Positions 33,938 to 41,700 of a stretch of 64,000 nt of DNA are shown one piece after another. A program made the position numbers and the translations under genes. Source of the stretch: Methylobacterium nodulans ORS 2060 (GTDB lineage: Bacteria; Pseudomonadota; Alphaproteobacteria; Rhizobiales; Beijerinckiaceae); NCBI RefSeq assembly GCF_000022085.1, contig NC_011894.1, forward strand, positions 6,867,001 through 6,931,000, given 5' to 3'. Each line of letters starts with the position of its first letter. Position 1 is the stretch's first letter. The notes below the pieces were generated by a model. That model did no database searches, had not been told where the DNA came from, and saw only the letters and a list, made by a program, of their open reading frames with translations.

Positions 33938-35518
33938 ATGTCGCGCTACGCTGATCTGGCAAAGCTCAAGGTTCCCTTCTCGATAACATACGGCTCCTAC
34001 ACATTCGACGAGACAACCGGCACAGCAGTATTCACAGCGCTGCCCACGAGCCAGTATCCAGTGGGCCCCCTAAGTACCCGCCCTACACTTCTCTCGGGTG
34101 ACTACACGACTGCTCGTAGCTATGATAACGCTGATGACTTCAGTGATTTCTTTTACGTTAACTCGCTTGAGCTTGGTTCTTTTGCGTACTATACCTACAC
34201 TCTGATTCCTGGAATTGGAACCAGGAGCACATTAGCGGGGGTAGGACAAGTCGGAGTTGACGATGAAGACCACGTCATCGTAAGAGAAGGACTGCAATAC
34301 TTTCTGATCGGTCGAGGAGAGCGTCTCGACCCCGGCGATCAGGTTATCATTCATGACCAAGCCGAATCCACGTTCCGGCCATCCTTAGAGTCGGTCGTCA
34401 GCGGAGATGCTGACAACAACTCGGTCGATGGCACATCGGCCAACGATGAAGTCTACGGCCTTGCTGGCAATGACACCGTCCGTGGCCTTGATGGCGACGA
34501 CCTCCTCTTTGGAGGGTCCGGAGACGACTTCGTGCATGGTGGGTTCGGCAATGACCGCTTAGAAGGCAATAAGGGGAACGACGGGCTCTTCGGTGATCCG
34601 GGCCGCGACGCCCTCTCGGGAGGAGAGGGACAGGACGCTCTGTACGGTGGCCTGGATGATGACATTGTCTACGGCGATGCGGGGGACGACCTCGTCTTTG
34701 GCCAGGAGGGCAATGACAGCGGTTTCGGGGGGGTCGGGAACGACTTCCTCTCAGGCGGTGACGGTAACGACACGCTCGACGGCGGGGAAGGTAATAACCT
34801 ACTGTTCGGGGACGAGAATGATGACCGCATCACGGCGGGCATCGACAATGATCTCGCTTACGGCGGAACCGGAAACGATGTGATCTTCGGGCAGACCGGC
34901 AACGACGCCCTGTTCGGTGAGACCGGGGACGACTTCATCGGGGCAGGCTCTGGAGATGACTTCCTCTCAGGCGGTGATGGTAACGACACCCTCTTCGGCG
35001 AGGAAGGCAACAACCTGCTGTTCGGGGACGAGAACGATGACCGCATCTTGGCGGGCACCGGAAACGATCTCGCTTACGGCGGAACCGGGAACGATGTGAT
35101 CTTTGGGCAGACCGGCAATGACGTCCTATTCGGTGAGACCGGGGACGATTTCATCGGGGCGGGCGCTGGAGACGACCTGCTGTCGGGCGGAGCTGGTATC
35201 GACTCGCTCTTCGGCGAGGATGGCAACGACCTGCTGTTCGGCAACTCAGGTGATGACGAACTGGTGGGCGGAGCTGGTGCCGATACCTTCTTCGTGGGGC
35301 TGGGCGATGGGCATGAACTCATCCGCGACTTCGCGGCGAGTGGCCCCGATCACGACCTGATCAAGTTCAACAACGGTCTGGCGTCCTTTGCCCAGGTGCT
35401 CGGGGCCAGCGAGCAGATTGGCTCGGATGTGGTCATCACACTCAGCTCAGACACCAGCGTGACGCTTCAGAACACCACGCTGGCGAGCCTGACGGAGGAC
35501 GCCTTCCGGTTCGCGTGA
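33938..35518 (+). CDS. RTX (hemolysin-type calcium-binding) repeat protein
   Basis: A 526-residue acidic protein. The first 160 residues are unrelated to the repeats and unrecognised. From about residue 165 there are some twenty GGxGxDxLx nonapeptides, such as LAGNDTVRGLDGDDLLFGGS, which fold into a Ca2+-binding beta-roll. The C-terminus (ADTFFVGLGDGHELIRDF onward) is a peptidase-M10-type serralysin tail. No N-terminal signal peptide, so export by a type I system is expected, yet no transporter gene is adjacent. A 216-bp unit is tandemly repeated within the gene. Confidence 0.9.
   Translation: MSRYADLAKLKVPFSITYGSYTFDETTGTAVFTALPTSQYPVGPLSTRPTLLSGDYTTARSYDNADDFSDFFYVNSLELGSFAYYTYTLIPGIGTRSTLAGVGQVGVDDEDHVIVREGLQYFLIGRGERLDPGDQVIIHDQAESTFRPSLESVVSGDADNNSVDGTSANDEVYGLAGNDTVRGLDGDDLLFGGSGDDFVHGGFGNDRLEGNKGNDGLFGDPGRDALSGGEGQDALYGGLDDDIVYGDAGDDLVFGQEGNDSGFGGVGNDFLSGGDGNDTLDGGEGNNLLFGDENDDRITAGIDNDLAYGGTGNDVIFGQTGNDALFGETGDDFIGAGSGDDFLSGGDGNDTLFGEEGNNLLFGDENDDRILAGTGNDLAYGGTGNDVIFGQTGNDVLFGETGDDFIGAGAGDDLLSGGAGIDSLFGEDGNDLLFGNSGDDELVGGAGADTFFVGLGDGHELIRDFAASGPDHDLIKFNNGLASFAQVLGASEQIGSDVVITLSSDTSVTLQNTTLASLTEDAFRFA
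34745..35392 (+). repeat. 216-bp tandem repeats within the RTX gene
   Basis: Units begin at 34745, 34961 and 35177, spacing exactly 216 bases (72 codons, eight nonapeptides). The first two encode almost identical segments starting FLSGGDGNDTL and ending FIGAGSGDD/FIGAGAGDD; the third diverges after LLSGGAG. The region is a candidate for length variation by recombination. Confidence 0.75.
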
Positions 35519-35728
35519 CAAGAGCAGAGCCAAGGTGCGGGTGTGCCTCGGCCCACCATTCTGTGGCGCTGAGGACAGTACACAGGCCCTCAGCTCGTCA
35601 GATGGTCACCAGCGTCGCCGATGGCTGGCACCATCGCGAGCGACTCCAGGGCGTCAATGACCCTGGGATAAGATCGTGCGAGTGGGCGCCCTCTATGTGA
35701 TCAGAAGGGAGCCCAAAGGCTCGCGAGG

Positions 35729-35944
35729 TTGGCCCCGAAGTTTGGGCCTGAGGCGTCCCTGGACGAATCGCTCGACCATATTTCGTATGACTGCCCGTGG
35801 CGGCACCTCCCGAGAGGGCGGGAGAAGAGCCAGCACGTGCCTCACTGCAAGGCTTGGACCGTGGACCTGGAGGGACCACCGCGGCCAACTGACCTCCCAC
35901 CGGGGTCGAAGAAGCTGACGGTCGTGAAGGGCGGGAAGGCTTAG
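35729..35944 (+). CDS. 71-residue Cys-Pro-Trp small protein
   Basis: Begins at TTG with only a weak ribosome site. The sequence FGPEASLDESLDHISYDCPW followed by HVPHCKAWTVDLEGPPRP and a C-terminal KKLTVVKGG resembles small proteins with a CPW/Cys pair that recur in Methylobacteriaceae genomes. Two cysteines 18 residues apart with a nearby His may bind metal. The start is uncertain. Confidence 0.45.
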   Translation: MAPKFGPEASLDESLDHISYDCPWRHLPRGREKSQHVPHCKAWTVDLEGPPRPTDLPPGSKKLTVVKGGKA

Positions 35945-36046
35945 ACCGCACGATAACCGGGATCGTGGGAGCGGATACCAGCCTGTTCATCCGGAACGAG
36001 TCTCGTCAGGCGTGAGTTGGAGGACGGCACCGAGAGGGTACGAGTT

Positions 36047-36604
36047 ATGGACGTCTGGCAACTCATCGCGCGCGACCACGCCAACATCACTGATCTCATC
36101 CGTGAGATACCGTACGCTCTCAACGGTCCAGGAGTGGTGCGCAGCCGTGAGCAGCTTCTGGCCGACCTCATCGACGAGCTGGACGCCCACGCAGAGGCTA
36201 TCGATGCAAGCCTGTTGGAGCCGTTGAGCGCGCACAATAGGGCATCAGGGCTAATCAGCGACCTGCGCCGTGAGGACCATCAGGTGATGCAGCAGCTTGA
36301 CCAGCTTGCAGCATACCGTGGCAAGGGCTCCCAAGGGTGGCTCAACACCTTCGAGGACGTGACCTATCTCGTTGACCAGCACCTCTCCCGGCACACCAAC
36401 GAACTGCTGCCTCTGGCCCGTGAGGTCTTGTCGTCCGAGCAGGTTCAGAACGCGACCAGCACGTTCATACGAGCCAAGATGCGGGCGTTGCAGTCAGGAA
36501 CTCGCAGCCGACCTCAGACGGCCGCCGGCGGTGGGCTGTTCGGGGCAGTCGCTGTTCTTGCGGCTGTGGCTCTAGGGCTCATCGCGTTGCGTTCAGCGCT
36601 CTAG
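36047..36604 (+). CDS. Hemerythrin HHE-domain protein with C-terminal membrane anchor
   Basis: A 185-residue protein. A four-helix bundle with metal-ligand pattern is visible: ARDHANITDLI (helix 1), ELDAHAEAIDASLLEPL (helix 2), RREDHQVMQQLDQL (helix 3) and DQHLSRHTNELLPLA (helix 4). This is the HHE cation-binding fold that carries a di-iron centre for O2, NO or redox sensing. The C-terminal LFGAVAVLAAVALGLIAL is a transmembrane helix, placing the domain at the membrane. ATG at 36047 is preferred over one 30 bases earlier. It is followed 11 bases later by a small gene. Confidence 0.85.
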   Translation: MDVWQLIARDHANITDLIREIPYALNGPGVVRSREQLLADLIDELDAHAEAIDASLLEPLSAHNRASGLISDLRREDHQVMQQLDQLAAYRGKGSQGWLNTFEDVTYLVDQHLSRHTNELLPLAREVLSSEQVQNATSTFIRAKMRALQSGTRSRPQTAAGGGLFGAVAVLAAVALGLIALRSAL

Positions 36605-36615
36605 GGACGCGAGGC

Positions 36616-36828
36616 GTGACCAGCGGCGGTTACACAGGAAGGCACAGAGAGAGACCTGAGGGTATCAGCAGGGGTAAGCCCCGTGCCGATTTGGCAGCAG
36701 CATCAGCTCCGGGGAATCATGTTCCGGGCGAGGACCTTCGCCAACGGCAAGACCAACTTCTGGACGAGGTGCTGGAGGAGACGTTCCCCAGCAGCGATCT
36801 GATCTCTCCGCACCAGTTCACAAGGTGA
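36616..36828 (+). CDS. 70-residue protein with ETFPSSD motif
   Basis: Starts at GTG 11 bases after the hemerythrin-type gene, suggesting one transcript. The C-terminus LLDEVLEETFPSSDLISPHQ matches a motif (usually E-E-T-F-P-A-S-D-P) found at the ends of many small alphaproteobacterial stress-associated proteins. The N-terminal half is disordered and polar. Function unknown. Confidence 0.55.
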   Translation: MTSGGYTGRHRERPEGISRGKPRADLAAASAPGNHVPGEDLRQRQDQLLDEVLEETFPSSDLISPHQFTR

Positions 36829-37033
36829 TCGCACCTAGGCGCGAATAGTGAGGAGATGGGGGCGGGACGTGCTCCCGTTCATCCTCGCCTTGCACGCTGC
36901 CAAGGCTTTGCTACACGCCCCACATCCTCGCCGGTTCAGTCGGCTCGACGTGCTCCGGCTCCGCGGGTAGCTGGCAATGCGGCGAGGATCGTGACGACGG
37001 GGCGGCCACGGACCAGCTCTCTGGGCTGGCCCT

Positions 37034-37064
37034 GTGACGCTCAGTGGGCCGGGTGGTCACGAGA
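37034..37064. repeat. 31-bp dispersed repeat, copy 1
   Basis: Begins GTGACGCTCAGTGGGCC and ends GGTGGTCACGAGA. It recurs with one mismatch at 40362-40392, so the element contains dispersed repeats. Lies in the gene-free stretch 36829-37184. Confidence 0.6.
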
Positions 37065-37184
37065 GGTGGTTCTCCTAATGTCGCCTTCTTCCACCCCTAA
37101 TGGGCTCAAGGGACTGAGACACCGAACGAAACCAGAGGGCGAAAAACCGGGTCGATCCGGCCCCAAGATGATGAGTGAAACCCG

Positions 37185-37667
37185 ATGGATGCTCTGCCGG
37201 CCTTCTTCGGGCTGTTCGTCACCTCACTCATTGCCGGCACGTTCCTGCCGTTTCTGCCTGGGTCCTCTGAGATGGCCATGGCCGGGCTCTTGGCTGCTCA
37301 GGCCGGGAGTCTGGTCGCCCTCCTGGCAACTGCCGTGATCGCGAACGTCATGGGCGCAACTATCAACTACCTCATCGCCCGCAACGTCGCTGGCCTGGCG
37401 GATCGCCGCTGGTTCCCCCTGTCTCAGTCAACTCTGGACAGGGCTACGGCTTGGTTCGAGCGGTACGGGGTATGGGCGCTGGCCTTGTGTTGGCTGCCAA
37501 CCTTCGGCGATGCCATCACCGTCATTGCTGGGCTCCTCAGAGCCGACATCCGTCTGTTTCTGGTCTTGGTCTTTGCGGGGAAGTCATTCGGCCATGGAAC
37601 AGTCGCCTTCGGTCTGACATGGCTCACCGACACTCAATCTTCTGCAAGCCCTCACTGGCCTGGCTGA
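37185..37667 (+). CDS. YqaA-like (DedA-superfamily) membrane protein
   Basis: A 160-residue inner-membrane protein of the YqaA/SNARE-associated type. The conserved features are LIAGTFLPFLPGSSEMAMAG near the N-terminus (the G/P-rich re-entrant loop with the acidic residue), the amphipathic DRATAWFERYGVWALALCWL and GDAITVIAGLLRADIRLFLV, then a final helix. DedA-family proteins influence membrane phospholipid flipping. Complete length; no clear operon partner. Confidence 0.82.
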   Translation: MDALPAFFGLFVTSLIAGTFLPFLPGSSEMAMAGLLAAQAGSLVALLATAVIANVMGATINYLIARNVAGLADRRWFPLSQSTLDRATAWFERYGVWALALCWLPTFGDAITVIAGLLRADIRLFLVLVFAGKSFGHGTVAFGLTWLTDTQSSASPHWPG

Positions 37668-37685
37668 GGCCCGCCCTCAAGCCTG

Positions 37686-37990
37686 CTGAGGACCCGCGCC
37701 ACCTGAACGGCTGACCACTCACCCCCCCCTTCCCTGACGTCATAGGAATTCCCTCCTGGTTCAGCTTGGCCACCATGCCCTCAGGGAGGCTCCAGAAGCC
37801 CGAAGGTCCTGAATGGTGGGGGAACGCCACTCTGGCCCAGCTATCGGCCTCCCTGGCCTTCACAGTGGCGCTCACGGCCCGTCCCTTGGTGCCGCCAGTT
37901 CCTCGCAGATTCCCCCGGGCGCCTCCCAGCCGGACACTACGGGCCTTAGCCGCTGCCGGGTGTGTTCAGGCCCCCGGTTCACCATAAGTG
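37686..37990 (-). pseudogene. Serine recombinase C-terminal remnant, copy 1
   Basis: The minus strand retains a piece such as AKLNQEGIP followed by a frame-disturbed region corresponding to the recombinase C-terminus. It is the more decayed of two tandem copies; the better one is at 38313. No N-terminal catalytic domain remains. Confidence 0.5.
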
Positions 37991-38083
37991 GCGCTTTGGG
38001 TCGCAACCTGCCTGCTTTCGCCTGTGTGAGTGAAACCACTGCTGCTGCGAGTCATTATTGGTAGAAAAGCAGGCGAGCCTTCC

Positions 38084-38305
38084 GTGCCCTCAGACCACGC
38101 GCACAGACTTCCGAAGGTCCCTCACGAAGCCTTAGTGCAGGCAGCGATCGACGAAGAGCTACTAGCCACAAGACTGTGGCAGACCGCAGGAGAACTCAGA
38201 GACCGTGGTCTGATTAAGAGGGTTGAGGAGTTTGAGTTTGCATCAAGGTCCGCTAGGGGGGGCGCAATGCAATGCCGAGTCAGAGCAGGTGTGCCCCTTG
38301 AGTAG
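38084..38305 (+). CDS. 73-residue hypothetical protein, paralogue 1
   Basis: Starts at GTG. The protein (PSDHAHRLPKVPHEALVQAA, then a helix containing RDRGLIKRVEEFEFASRSAR, ending MQCRVRAGVPLE) is a full-length paralogue of the one at 38742. Both keep open frames and the same length despite many base changes, which supports real coding. Predicted all-alpha, charged, soluble; function unknown. Confidence 0.55.
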   Translation: MPSDHAHRLPKVPHEALVQAAIDEELLATRLWQTAGELRDRGLIKRVEEFEFASRSARGGAMQCRVRAGVPLE

Positions 38306-38312
38306 TTCCATC

Positions 38313-38640
38313 TCAGGCAGTCCCACTCTCGATCCTGCTGAGAACCCTGGCCACCTGAACGACTGACCACTCACCACCTCGGGCTGTCGGAATGCCTTCC
38401 TGATTAAGCTTGGCCGCCGTAGCCCTCAGGGAGGCCCCAGAGGCCCGAAGGTCACGGATGGCAAGGAACACGTCCTCAGCCCGGCTATCGGCCTCCCTGG
38501 CCCCCACAGTGGCACTCGCAGCCCGTCCCTTGGCGCCGTCTTTACTGAGATTGCCTCTGTCGCCTCCCAGCCGCACACCACAGGCCTTAGCTGCTGCCGG
38601 GTGTGCTTCAGGCCCTCAGCCCACCATCAGTGGCGCTTTG
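38313..38640 (-). pseudogene. Serine recombinase C-terminal remnant, copy 2
   Basis: An open minus-strand stretch encodes IRDLRASGASLRATAAKLNQ, then EGIPTARGGEWSVVQVARVL. This is the C-terminal helix-turn-helix region of large serine recombinases or resolvases (pattern LNxxGIPTxxGGxWxxxxVxRVL). The catalytic N-terminal domain is missing. Confidence 0.65.
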
Positions 38641-38741
38641 CAGCTCGACCTGCTTGCGCTGGCATTTGTTAGCGACGAAAAGACTAATGCGAGCTATGGT
38701 CGGCGGACAGTATCGTTGGCAGACAGGCAGGAGAGACTTCC

Positions 38742-38963
38742 ATGCCGTCAGACCACGCGCACAGACTCCCAGAAGCTCCTCATAAAGCCTGGATGCAAAT
38801 GGCCATTGAGGACGAGCTATTTTCCAGAATGCTGTGGCAAGCCGCAGTTCGTCTTAGGGAGCGTGACCTTATCAAAAAAGCTGAAGAATTTGAGGCCGCA
38901 TCAAGGTCCGCTAGGATCGAGGCAATGCAATGCCGTATTAGAGCTGGTGTGCCGCTTGAGTAG
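38742..38963 (+). CDS. 73-residue hypothetical protein, paralogue 2
   Basis: Starts at ATG preceded by GGAGAG. It begins PSDHAHRLPEAPHKAWMQMA and ends AMQCRIRAGVPLE, collinear with the paralogue at 38084 and of equal length. Arises from the 650-bp duplication. Predicted helical; function unknown. Confidence 0.6.
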   Translation: MPSDHAHRLPEAPHKAWMQMAIEDELFSRMLWQAAVRLRERDLIKKAEEFEAASRSARIEAMQCRIRAGVPLE

Positions 38964-39307
38964 ACCTGTCTCGGATGTGGCCTCTGGTGCGGATGGTTTG
39001 GCACGGTGAAAAGTTTACAAGGAACCAACTCCGATGTGAGGCGATTGTCCCACATCATCGCTTCCCACGAGCAAGCATACTGAGCCAGCCGGGCTTCAAC
39101 ACTCGCGCTGGCTTCTCTTTGCGTGGAACCGCAGGTCGCGACAGGCGATTAACCTGCGTTATCGGAGCCCCCTTCGATAGCACGTGCAAGCGCACTAGGC
39201 CGGCCGAGCCATATCACCCTCGCGCCGGTCTCTTTTTGTCCTGAGGGTGTCCAATAGACGATACCTGTACGGACAGAGAGAAGCCTTTGATCAGCCCCCA
39301 GCGGAGT

Positions 39308-39500
39308 GGCTCTTCGCCAACTTCCGTGGAGCTGTTTAAGCCATTCAGGAGATGGAGCTTCTGCACACGCCCGGTGGGACCCTCTCTGCGTCTACGAGGA
39401 CCGGCTCTGCGTCTGCGGAGGGCAGGCCTTTGTGGCGCGACCGGCGGAATCTGGGCTTCGACCTTCTGCCCACCATTTCCACGAAAGTTGGCGAAGAGCC
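39308..39500. repeat. Inverted repeat pair flanking 147 bases
   Basis: GGCTCTTCGCCAACTTCCGT at 39308-39330 (23 bp in all) is repeated inverted at 39478-39500 with one mismatch. It precedes the IS3-type remnant and may be a leftover of element ends. Confidence 0.55.
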
Positions 39501-39552
39501 AGCGGAGTGGTCCGCCCTGAAGTATGGCTTCTGAGCCTGGAGGACGGACGAG

Positions 39553-39792
39553 ATGGCGAAACGACTCAAGCCCGAGGAGATGGTTGCCAAGCTGCGGCAG
39601 GCGGACGTGCTGGTCTCGCAGGGGCAGAGCGTGGCTGACGCAATCCGCGCGCTCGGCGTGAGCGAGGTCACCGATTACCGCTGGCGCAAGGAGTGTAGCG
39701 GCCCGAAGTTGGATCAGGTCCAGCGCATTAAGGAGCTTGAGGCGGAGAACGCTCGGCTCAGGAAGGTGATTGCGTGTCTCACGCTTGACTGA
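39553..39792 (+). pseudogene. IS3-family OrfA remnant
   Basis: Seventy-nine codons match the OrfA helix-turn-helix protein of IS3 (IS407-like) elements: RLKPEEMVAKLRQADVLVSQ, VSEVTDYRWRKECSG, then the leucine-zipper-like RIKELEAENARLRKVIACLT. It stops early and no OrfB follows, so the element is dead. Confidence 0.8.
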
Positions 39793-40067
39793 GAGGCCCG
39801 AGAAAGCCTCAGGAAGTCGCCAGGACGGCCGTAAAGCCTTACGTTTGACTTCCAAGCTAGGCTCGGGCCTCATTGCTGTCTCTGCCCGCTGTGGGCAGGC
39901 TTCTGGTCACGCAGAACACCAGTAGCTTCACGAAAGCTCTCTCTGGCACGATGCTCTCTGGAACCTGCAAGGTCACTGTTCGGTAGGCCTATGTGGCTCT
40001 TGACTGAACCATCAGCCTCGTGACGCGTTCTTGCTCTGTCCTCATCTGAGTTGGGAGGGGGCAAGCT

Positions 40068-40292
40068 ATGCTGCACCAGCGGATACACGAGAGCCCTCAA
40101 GCGCCCGCTTCGTGCCCCGTTGAGGACATCGTAGCAGCCTACCTCAGGCTGGCCGAAGGTGATGCCGCCCTTGCCCTCAGGTGGGCTGTCACGGATGCCC
40201 TGGCCGACCTTCTAGCGGCCGAGAGACGCACTCGGGAGCGCAGCCGTCTCATTTCCAGGGGCTACGCGAGCGGACGCATCGGAGGTGCCTGA
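40068..40292 (+). CDS. 74-residue helical hypothetical protein
   Basis: Preceded by a strong GGGAGGGGG ribosome site. The region EDIVAAYLRLAEGDAALALR then VTDALADLLAAERRTRERS and LISRGYASGRI looks like a compact helical bundle with a basic tail. I recall similar tails in small Methylobacterium proteins but no named family. Single gene. Confidence 0.6.
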   Translation: MLHQRIHESPQAPASCPVEDIVAAYLRLAEGDAALALRWAVTDALADLLAAERRTRERSRLISRGYASGRIGGA

Positions 40293-40482
40293 GGGGCCAT
40301 CAATGCCCGTGCGCTCTGCGCTGACCGGCAGCACTCCGCCCGAGGATGGGGCGAAGCCGCAGTGACGCTCAGTGGGCCAGGTGGTCACGAGATGTCATCC
40401 GAAGCGGCTGTCAGGAGCGGCATCATCACCGTGAGAGGCGGCTAGCTTCCACCTACAAGACCCGTAACTCCAGACAGCAGAA

Positions 40483-40517
40483 CGCCCGGCGAGGGGATGG
40501 GGAGACCTTGCCGGGCG
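40483..40517. repeat. Hairpin, copy 1
   Basis: CGCCCGGC pairs with GCCGGGCG, extended by GAGG/CCTT inside. Surrounding sequence CAGAA...CGCCTG matches the copy at 40667. Confidence 0.6.
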
Positions 40518-40666
40518 CCTGTACCTGCCTATGGAGATTTCAATGACCCATGAAAGGCCACGTCTAGCCAAATATTAGGCATGGCAACAAGCAAACGCTC
40601 AGCAACAGCTGGTGTTCCAGCTTGGCACTAAAATCAACACGCCTGACAGCAGAACTGACGACAGAA

Positions 40667-40698
40667 CGCCCGGCAAGGGATGAGGACCTTACCGGGCG
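40667..40698. repeat. Hairpin, copy 2
   Basis: CGCCCGG pairs with CCGGGCG, one mismatch, then AAGG with CCTT. The same structure as the 40483 copy with a shorter loop; differences largely keep pairing. Confidence 0.6.
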
Positions 40699-41015
40699 CC
40701 TGAACTACCGGGTTTCATTCTGTTAGTGCTGCTGAGATAATTGGATGTTTGCCACTTCGTAAACCGTCAGCATCGAGGCTGACAAGGAGCGAACTCCTAC
40801 CAAATGCCAATGTTCCAGCTTAGCAATGATTGTTGGTATAATACATTGGTGCAATTAGCTTCACAGTTTAGCCTGAATACAGTCAAGTAAGAGCGTCAAA
40901 GAAGATGCGTTGCTTTGTACGTTTTTGCACTTGCTTGGCTTTTGCCACCATCTCTCGTGCATCAACTTAGATCTCAACCTCTGCAATCACTGCTTCTGCT
41001 GTGCTTGAGTGGCCC

Positions 41016-41216
41016 TCAGGCCCCCATCCACACCACCTTGAACCGCTCCTGGCCAGCCGTGGCATTCATGGCCTTGCAGGTGGTGCGGGCCTGCGTCTCC
41101 GAGAAGAAGGTCATCTTGACGATCGGGCGGCGGAAACTCGTGTCCACGAGGTACCAGGGCTTGCCGGTGGTGGCAGCCTGCAGAGTGCTGAGGGTGTGGG
41201 TATGGGTATCAGCCAT
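41016..41216 (-). CDS. 66-residue hypothetical protein
   Basis: GGAGAGG lies seven bases before the ATG. The product (HTHTLSTLQAATTGKPWYLV, FRRPIVKMTFFSETQARTTC, ending FKVVWMGA) is likely a small alpha/beta fold with one cysteine. No family recognised. Thirteen bases downstream of a 49-codon frame on the same strand. Confidence 0.55.
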   Translation of the reverse strand: MADTHTHTLSTLQAATTGKPWYLVDTSFRRPIVKMTFFSETQARTTCKAMNATAGQERFKVVWMGA

Positions 41217-41229
41217 CTCACCTCTCCGG

Positions 41230-41379
41230 TCACACCTTGAGCTGCCAGCAGCCTAGCTGAGTCGTTGGGCTGTCACCCCACCAAACGACGCCTCCAGGAC
41301 CGCCGCACCACCAACTCACTGTCAGGCGCCGGAAGGCCCTGGTTAGGCGCTCTGCGTGCTCCAGCCAGTGGTCAACCAT
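41230..41379 (-). CDS. 49-residue Trp-rich peptide (tentative)
   Basis: A short frame (MVDHWLEHAERLTRAFRRL followed by a Gly/Trp-rich segment) immediately upstream of the 66-residue gene. No clear ribosome site; support rests on its position and lack of a better frame. Confidence 0.3.
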   Translation of the reverse strand: MVDHWLEHAERLTRAFRRLTVSWWCGGPGGVVWWGDSPTTQLGCWQLKV

Positions 41380-41449
41380 CTGCCGAGCAGAAGCCCAGAA
41401 GCTACCCTGCCTGAGATGCAGGTCTTGTGAGCCGCGACAAATGGGGGAG

Positions 41450-41530
41450 CTCGAATTCCGAACCCTCCGCCAAACTGCCAGAGCTGGTCAGCCTGAGTGC
41501 TACAGTTTCGCGCTACAGGGGAGGGGACTG
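41450..41530. other. Degenerate att-like/integrase leader remnant
   Basis: CTCGAATTCCGAACCCTCCG followed by CCA resembles a tRNA 3' end, and 30 bases later two GCTACAG motifs occur, as in the attL-integrase leader at 28642-28738. It looks like the ghost of another element end just inside attR. Confidence 0.4.
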
Positions 41531-41581
41531 GGAAGGCTTAAGTGATTGATTTAAAAGGTACATGAAGGTTGGATCGGAATG

Positions 41582-41599
41582 TCCCACCCCTTCCGCCAG
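41582..41599 (+). other. attR: second copy of tRNA-Ser 3' end
   Basis: TCCCACCCCTTCCGCCAG, identical to 28625-28642. It marks the right end of the 13-kb element and, being next to another integrase, may also be the left attachment site of a second island. Confidence 0.85.
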
Positions 41600-41700
41600 G
41601 TGATTTCAGAAATTCCCTTTTGTTTTCAGTTAGATAGCCGAGATTGTTGACGAGCTGCCCGCCGGCGGGGCACGGTTTCGTCCAACATCGCCGGCTCCCG

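Larger units (their letters stand above)
37686..38990. repeat. Tandem duplication of about 650 bp
   Basis: Two diverged units start at 37686 and 38337 (651 bases apart). Each holds a minus-strand recombinase tail followed by a plus-strand 73-residue gene. Matching landmarks include GACCACTCACC near the start, CTCAGGGAGGC in the middle and GTGTGCC(C/G)CTTGAGTAG at the end. Confidence 0.75.
40300..41015. other. Gene-free region with duplicated hairpins
   Basis: About 700 bases without a credible gene. It holds the second copies of two dispersed repeats (31 bp at 40362 and 20 bp at 40450), two related hairpins (40483 and 40667), and a repeated phrase TGTTCCAGCTT at about 40609 and 40809. It could encode a structured RNA. 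Confidence 0.5.
28625..41599. mobile_element. 13-kb integrated element in tRNA-Ser(UGA)
   Basis: Bounded by the 18-bp att repeats. The sequence is visibly richer in A and T than the chromosome on either side. Next to attL is an integrase remnant; inside are a serine recombinase, a polymerase-like protein, an RTX protein, several small unknown genes, repeated sequences and recombinase or transposase scraps. The integrase is truncated, so the element is probably no longer self-mobile. No conjugation or phage structural genes are visible. Confidence 0.8.

Noticed and set aside
36856-37338. 160-codon frame before the YqaA-like gene
   Set aside because: Runs into the YqaA gene in another frame and has shadow-type composition; contains a dispersed repeat.
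40450-40700. Repeated hairpins considered as a CRISPR array
   Set aside because: Only two units, unequal spacing, no spacers of constant size and no cas genes anywhere in the window.
41450-41475. tRNA-like 3' end considered as a second tRNA gene
   Set aside because: Only the T-arm/acceptor-like tail is present; no anticodon or D arm upstream.
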